Source of the DNA: Engraulis encrasicolus
Taxonomy: Eukaryota > Chordata > Actinopteri > Clupeiformes > Engraulidae
Assembly: GCF_034702125.1 (NCBI RefSeq)
Contig: NW_026945764.1
Span: forward strand, 493,305-557,304
Length of the DNA: 64,000 nt
Direction: 5' to 3'
Below, piece after piece: positions 59,465 to 64,000 of the stretch. Numbering within the stretch: the stretch's first letter is position 1; every line of letters begins with the position of its first letter. A model generated the notes under the pieces. It searched no databases and was not told where the DNA came from. It was given only the letters and a program-made list of their open reading frames with translations. The translations under genes and the position numbers were made by a program.

Positions 59465-59858
59465 CATGGAAATGTCAACATGTTGCAATGCATAATCAGT
59501 GGTGCTGCAGTAGGCCTACACAGTATCTACAGCAGTATAGACAATCTGTTGCTTTGGGGCTCTTCTTGCTAGAGATGGGATTTATGGCTCTTTTTCGGGA
59601 TCCGGATCTTAGTGGCTCGTTCCTTTCAAAGAGCCGTTCAAAAAACTGGCTCTTTTGGCTCTTTTGTAAATTATTTAGTCAGTGTTAAGAATGAAATCCC
59701 CCAGCTGTGATCCGGTTCCCATCGTTCACTTCAGGGAGCCTTTCAAAAGAACCGTCCGAAATGTCAACATGTTGCAATGCATAATCAGTGGAGCTGCAGT
59801 AGGCCTACACAGTATCTACAGCAGTATAGACAATCTGTTGCTTTGGGGCTCTTCTTGC
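59465..59858. repeat. About 100-bp duplication flanking a TAGAGATGGGA hAT-like insert
   Basis: AAATGTCAACATGTTGCAAT and the following 100 bp occur at about 59468-59570 and 59760-59858, almost identical. Between them lies TAGAGATGGGATTTATGGCTC...AGAGCCGTTC and AAAGAACCGTCC, which resembles hAT elements with TAGAGATG ends. Confidence 0.75.
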
Positions 59859-60006
59859 CTTTATTGATGGGACAGTGGGGCACGGTGACAGAAGAGTAGT
59901 GAGAGAGAACTGAGAAATGATCAGGAAATGACCTTGGGATAGACTTGAACCCAGTCACCATATTCATGGTATGGCCCCTTAGCCTACTGAGCGACGGAGC
60001 CCCTCC
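59853..60006 (-). mobile_element. tRNA-derived SINE, minus strand
   Basis: On the minus strand GGGCTCCGTCGCTCAGTAGG is the tRNA-like head and CTGGGTTCAAGTC the B box; the body has CACTGTCCCATCAATAAAGG. It is related in layout to the SINE at 58054-58229. Confidence 0.8.
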
Positions 60007-60009
60007 AGT

Positions 60010-61040
60010 GTACTCAGCTTTGAATTGCTGGATCTGGCCTGCTCCCTCCACGGCCATTTCCACATTACGCAACACCAGATGGAAAGACCAGAAACAAAAC
60101 AAAACAAAACAAAAAACCTTTGAATTGCATGAATTGCAGTAGGCCCGTTCACTACTGAACAGACTCCACCACATCATAACAACATTGTGTCATAATGACG
60201 TTGACAAGAGCCTTAAATAATATTAACACTATGTCTGATTGAGATGTGTATTGCAAAAATACTCAATTATTTTTCTCAAATGGCACTGCATTGCTTCTAC
60301 AAAGGTTGTTATACTCCTACTTTCTATTTTGATTTTGAACTTTTCCTGTCTGAACAACACCGTGACGACGTCGGCATCGTGTTTGGACTGCAACAGGTAA
60401 ACAGGAGCGTTTTTGTTCTGTGAAACTTTATATTTGAAATTGTGGGGTGTTATGTCTGTACCCAATATAGTGCATTTGCTGTAAACAAAGGTTATAATAA
60501 AATGCACATCCTTTTTGCTACTCGGCAAAGATTTGGAAGACCAATTATTTTTGTCTGTGTTGTTATTCATTTGTCAAAATGCCATAGCCTATGTAGGCCT
60601 ACAGTACACCTCTACTCCTACATTATACAACTCTGTATTTCTATATAACAATATAGATAGCCTACATCTCACCGACTGTAGCCCATACGACTCTGTGTCC
60701 TCTGGTGAACTTCTGACCACTATTGGCAAATTATACGGCAACATACAGTCTTGAATGAGGGAAGAGGAAATGTTACGCACTGAGCCTTTAACCACTGACC
60801 TGCACACTATGTCCCTTTGGCCTAGCCCAGTGGTTCTCAACTTCTGGTTCGGGACCCCTTGGGCTAGTACAGTGGTTCTCAACGTGTGGTTCGGGACGAC
60901 TGGTGGTCTGTGAGATCTTGACTTGTTCTATCTCATAAAATATATGTATATTTATACACACTATATACTGTATATATATAATGTATATTCCACTACAATA
61001 ATCTGGGTAACATATTTTACACTAGCAGGCTATATTTACA
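60010..61040. other. Mostly unassigned; two partial hAT-type ends
   Basis: CAGTGGTTCTCAAC occurs at 60829 and again at 60871 followed by GTGTGGTTCGGGAC, typical starts of fish hAT-type elements, but no matching right ends were found. The rest has no recognised gene. Confidence 0.45.
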
Positions 61041-61054
61041 ACACACAAGTCTAA

Positions 61055-61400
61055 CCCAGGGGTGTCAAACTGTTTTCAGATCAGGAGTCAATTTGATCTC
61101 AAGTTGGCCGGATCGGGACCAGTAATGTAATAGCAAAATATTGCAAAGTTGCTAAATCTATTTTTGTTGTTAGTGAAGGATGTTAAGTCAATATTCCATA
61201 AGAATCTTTCACTTGGTGATACAAGCACCAAATTTGGTTCACAGGTGCTTCAGGAGCTACTTTCCCAGAAAAGGTCGCTATCCAGGTGGAAAAACAAGAT
61301 GGCGGCCATTTTTCAAGATGGCCGCAATACAGATATAATACAGATACCGTTACGGAAGTGACAAAAGCACCAAACTTTGCATGGTGTTTCTGTGGGTATA
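61055..61400 (+). repeat. Dispersed repeat with GATGGCGGCCAT core (plus orientation)
   Basis: CAGGGGTGTCAAACTG (61058) is another hAT-type start. From 61200 the sequence CTTTCACTTGGTGATACAAG, AAATTTGGTTCA, GGTCGCTATCCAGGTG and AAGATGGCGGCCATTTT is the reverse complement of 63780-63930, so these are two copies in opposite orientation. Confidence 0.75.
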
Positions 61401-61509
61401 TGCTGTAATTCTAGCCTCGGAGCCCTCGGAAAAAGAAAAACATTCTACCATGTCATATACAATATGTCATGCATTACCTTGTTATTACATGACATTTTAC
61501 TTAGCTGAC

Positions 61510-62430
61510 GATGTTAATATAATCCCGAACTCAGCAGAGATGAAGCAAGGGCAGGGGTAGCCTGCTTGACCAGATTGCTGCAACTACAAAAATGTTCATA
61601 GTGTGAAAGTATGGGTGAGTCTGTGCTTACATGTTTGACAGCAAATGTAACATTGTGAAAATGTTGAGAAGATTCTTGGTCTGAATTAAAATGAGCATTT
61701 CCCACACTAAAACTATGGTGAGAATAGACTGCTGCTAATGCTCGCTCAGCTGCATCTGAATTGGGAAGTGTCAAGATGATGTCCAAGGTAGAAGGTTCTC
61801 CATCCTCTAATTTCCATAACAGATATTTTTTATGTGTATGAGAGAGGGTAAAGGACAATACCTCTACATGTATATGAAGAACCCATAAGATCACCTAATT
61901 CTAAATTTTCACAAGTAGCATTATGTCTATAGTGACTGCATTTCAGTCTTTAAGAATGGCATCACAGATCACTCAATATTATACAGTACATGTAGGCTAT
62001 ATCTTCAGTTCAAATCAAATGGGAATGATTTCTAAGTAGGTGTTGAGTAAGTAGGCAGAGGTGTGCACATTGTTTTTTTCCTCCTGAATTTGCAAACAAG
62101 TCCTCACCTAGTACTTGTGTCACAAGTTGCATTACAATAAACTCAGTAATCATTGAGTATTTCAATTGCTACTTCAAAAATGACAGCTGATGGACAACAT
62201 GTTACCTACCGTAGGTCTTTGCCACCTTTAAGAGAAATATCTATGTTAAAAAACAATTCCCATATGGTATATAGTATATATATACACACACACACACAAA
62301 ATGCCATATGGACTTTTTTAACCTTCAAGATTTTGAGTGGTAACAGTAACATAACTCATTCCCACTACATCTTTTTGCATCATATTGTACATGACCTCAG
62401 AATGCTCTAAATGTTTCAGTTCTGTGTAGT
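61510..62430. other. Unassigned sequence
   Basis: The minus-strand frame at 61514-61894 (126 residues) shows no recognised motif and no splice support. A small TA/CA run is at 62270-62298. Confidence 0.4.
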
Positions 62431-63031
62431 TGTACTGTACTACACTGTACAGTACAGTACAGTACAGTACAGTTAAGTACAGTAGCATACAGTATGGTGC
62501 CGTATAGTAAAGTACAGTACAGTAGAGTATAATACAGTAGAGTATAGTACACTACAGCACAGTACAGTGGCATACAGTACGGTACAGTACAGTAAAGTTA
62601 GGTAGCATACAGTACGGTACAGTACAGTAACATACAGTATGGTGCAGTACAGTAAAGTACAGTAGCATACAGTACAGTACAGTGTAGTACAGTACATTGC
62701 AGTACAGTACAGTAGCATACAGTACGGAGCAGTATAGTAAAGTACATTACAGTACAGTAGAGTATAGTACAGTACAGTACACTACAGTACAGCACAGTAC
62801 AGTAGCATACAGTACGGTGCAGTACAGTACAGTACAGTACAGTAGCATACAACAGTAGCCTACGGTGCAGTATAGTAAAGTAAAAGTACAGTAGCATATA
62901 GTACGGTGCAGTACAGTACAGTGTGGTATATCACATTACAGTACAGTACAGTATAGTACAGTACAATACAGGACAGTACAGTACAGTACAGTATAGCAGA
63001 GTACACTACGCCACAGTACAGTACAGTATAG
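62431..63031 (+). repeat. (TACAG)n-type satellite, about 600 bp
   Basis: Degenerate pentamers CAGTA with a higher-order pattern in which AGTAGCATACAGTACGGTGC recurs about every 60-170 bp. Tyr-Cys-rich frames on the minus strand are repeat artefacts. Confidence 0.93.
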
Positions 63032-63480
63032 TCTTGATGACTTGTAGGCTACTTTGACAGCTGTATCCCTCCAAAGCCAATGGCATTTCCACATGCTGTT
63101 GTTTAAAGTTTTTGAAAGACTTGAGTGTGTGAGAGAGGGAAGGCAGGCAGATATGTTTTAAACAAAGGACCACACACACAAATAAAAAATAACAAGCAAT
63201 CAATACATTAAGTGGTTAGGTAGCCAACATGTCATCTAAGTTTAAGCACAAAGTAGACCAGAAAACCATTTTGCTAATACATACAATACATAAAGTATTT
63301 GTCAATATACTGTATGGTGTATTGCACATTGATTATTCATAATTTCCCAAGCATAAAGGCCCCTATCACTCCACAGTACACTTAGGACTTGAGATATACA
63401 TATCTGAACACAAATCAATATATATTTTATTTTGTAATGACCTTATAGAGGTAGATAATCCAAGCTGACATATGATATGT
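63032..63480. other. Unassigned sequence
   Basis: No gene or repeat recognised. Confidence 0.35.
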
Positions 63481-63559
63481 ACATGTATTATTCACTTGAT
63501 TGATATGAAAATTGAGCATTTCACTTGGGCTCCTAGGCTTAAATCATTGAGGGGGTCCT

Positions 63560-63960
63560 AAGGAAGCATCGTGCAAAGTTTCACGCTTTTGTCAGCTCCG
63601 TAACAGTAGTGCCCTTTTTGTCCCATAACCGATTCCAATAATATGTATTGTGGCCATCTAGGAAAATGGACGGCCATCTTGGATTTCAAGTGGCCTGCAT
63701 GCCTTTTCAAAAGAAGTGTGTCTAAGGAGTATCTATGACAATTCCAGTACTTGTATCACCATTTGAACAGTTGTTTCAGTTGCTAATTCATATCTGCATG
63801 GCGGCCATCTTGGAAAATGGCCACCATTTTGTTTTTTTCACCTGGATAGCGACCTTTTCTAAAAGAGTAGGGTCTGAAGCACCTCTGAACCAAATTTGAT
63901 GCTTGTATCACCAAGTGAAAGATTGTTTGAGGTAATTGCTGTACTATGGGCGTGCGCACT
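63560..63960 (-). repeat. Dispersed repeat with GGCGGCCATCTTGG core (opposite orientation)
   Basis: It has two tandem sub-units (CATCTAGGAAAATGGACGGCC near 63656 and GGCGGCCATCTTGGAAAATGG near 63800), each followed by a cassette with CTTGTATCACCA(T/A). The second is inverted relative to 61200-61320. It is a member of the same family as 3471-3580. Confidence 0.72.
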
Positions 63961-64000
63961 TGCTCCCATTGGGCTCCCATTAGGAATATATGGGGTGGCT

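Noticed and set aside
61514..61894. A 126-residue minus-strand frame as a possible gene
   Set aside because: No family motif, no splice-site support, and a length possible by chance in this sequence.
62473..62897. Tyr-Cys-Thr-rich frames
   Set aside because: Translation of the (TACAG)n satellite.

Overview
The window is vertebrate nuclear DNA, almost certainly from a ray-finned (teleost) fish. The signs are long (AC)n/(GT)n microsatellites, tRNA-derived SINEs, L2- and L1-type LINEs, many hAT, Tc1/mariner and TTAA-target DNA transposons, and one recognisable gene: a fish-type NLR (NLRC3-like) innate immune receptor with a FISNA-NACHT exon. I cannot name the species.

The gene lies on the minus strand and is read from right to left. 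A set of ten 114-bp-class N-terminal exons (37177 down to 29296) is followed, across a transposon-filled intron of about 17 kb, by a small linker exon (12067-12130), an N-terminal helical exon (11699-11894), the large FISNA-NACHT exon (9769-11605) and six leucine-rich-repeat exons (8896 down to 5427). The splice phases agree at every junction I checked and the core exons have no stops, so the gene looks potentially functional. No stop codon or last exon is visible, so its 3' end probably lies beyond base 1. No promoter or start codon could be assigned.

The most striking structure is the N-terminal exon array. Nine copies alternate between two flanking-sequence types (A-B-A-B-A-B-A-B-A) and sit in a higher-order repeat of about 3.1 kb. 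Each clean exon starts and ends in the same phase, so any number can be joined in frame. Copies between about 29.2 and 34.1 kb carry dense small indels and homopolymer runs, which look more like uncorrected long-read sequence than biology.

The rest is repeats, often nested: hAT elements with 8-bp target duplications (223-597, 17785-19151, 20779-22126, 39309-39618), TTAA-flanked elements (12178-12603, 36156-36982, 54255-55075), Tc1/mariner elements (24038-24887, 58626-59456), a 5'-truncated L1 with a 16-bp duplication (48364-49580), L2/CR1-type LINE tails on both strands, several SINEs, and two tandem arrays built on tRNA-like B-box segments (26.0-26.7 kb, 46.9-47.7 kb). A group of short insertions with 13-15 bp duplications carries hammerhead-ribozyme-like cores (44033-44242, 44846-45093; related motifs at 15209, 29.6 kb and 43213), as is known for Penelope-like retroelements. 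No second protein-coding host gene was recognised from 37.2 to 64 kb.
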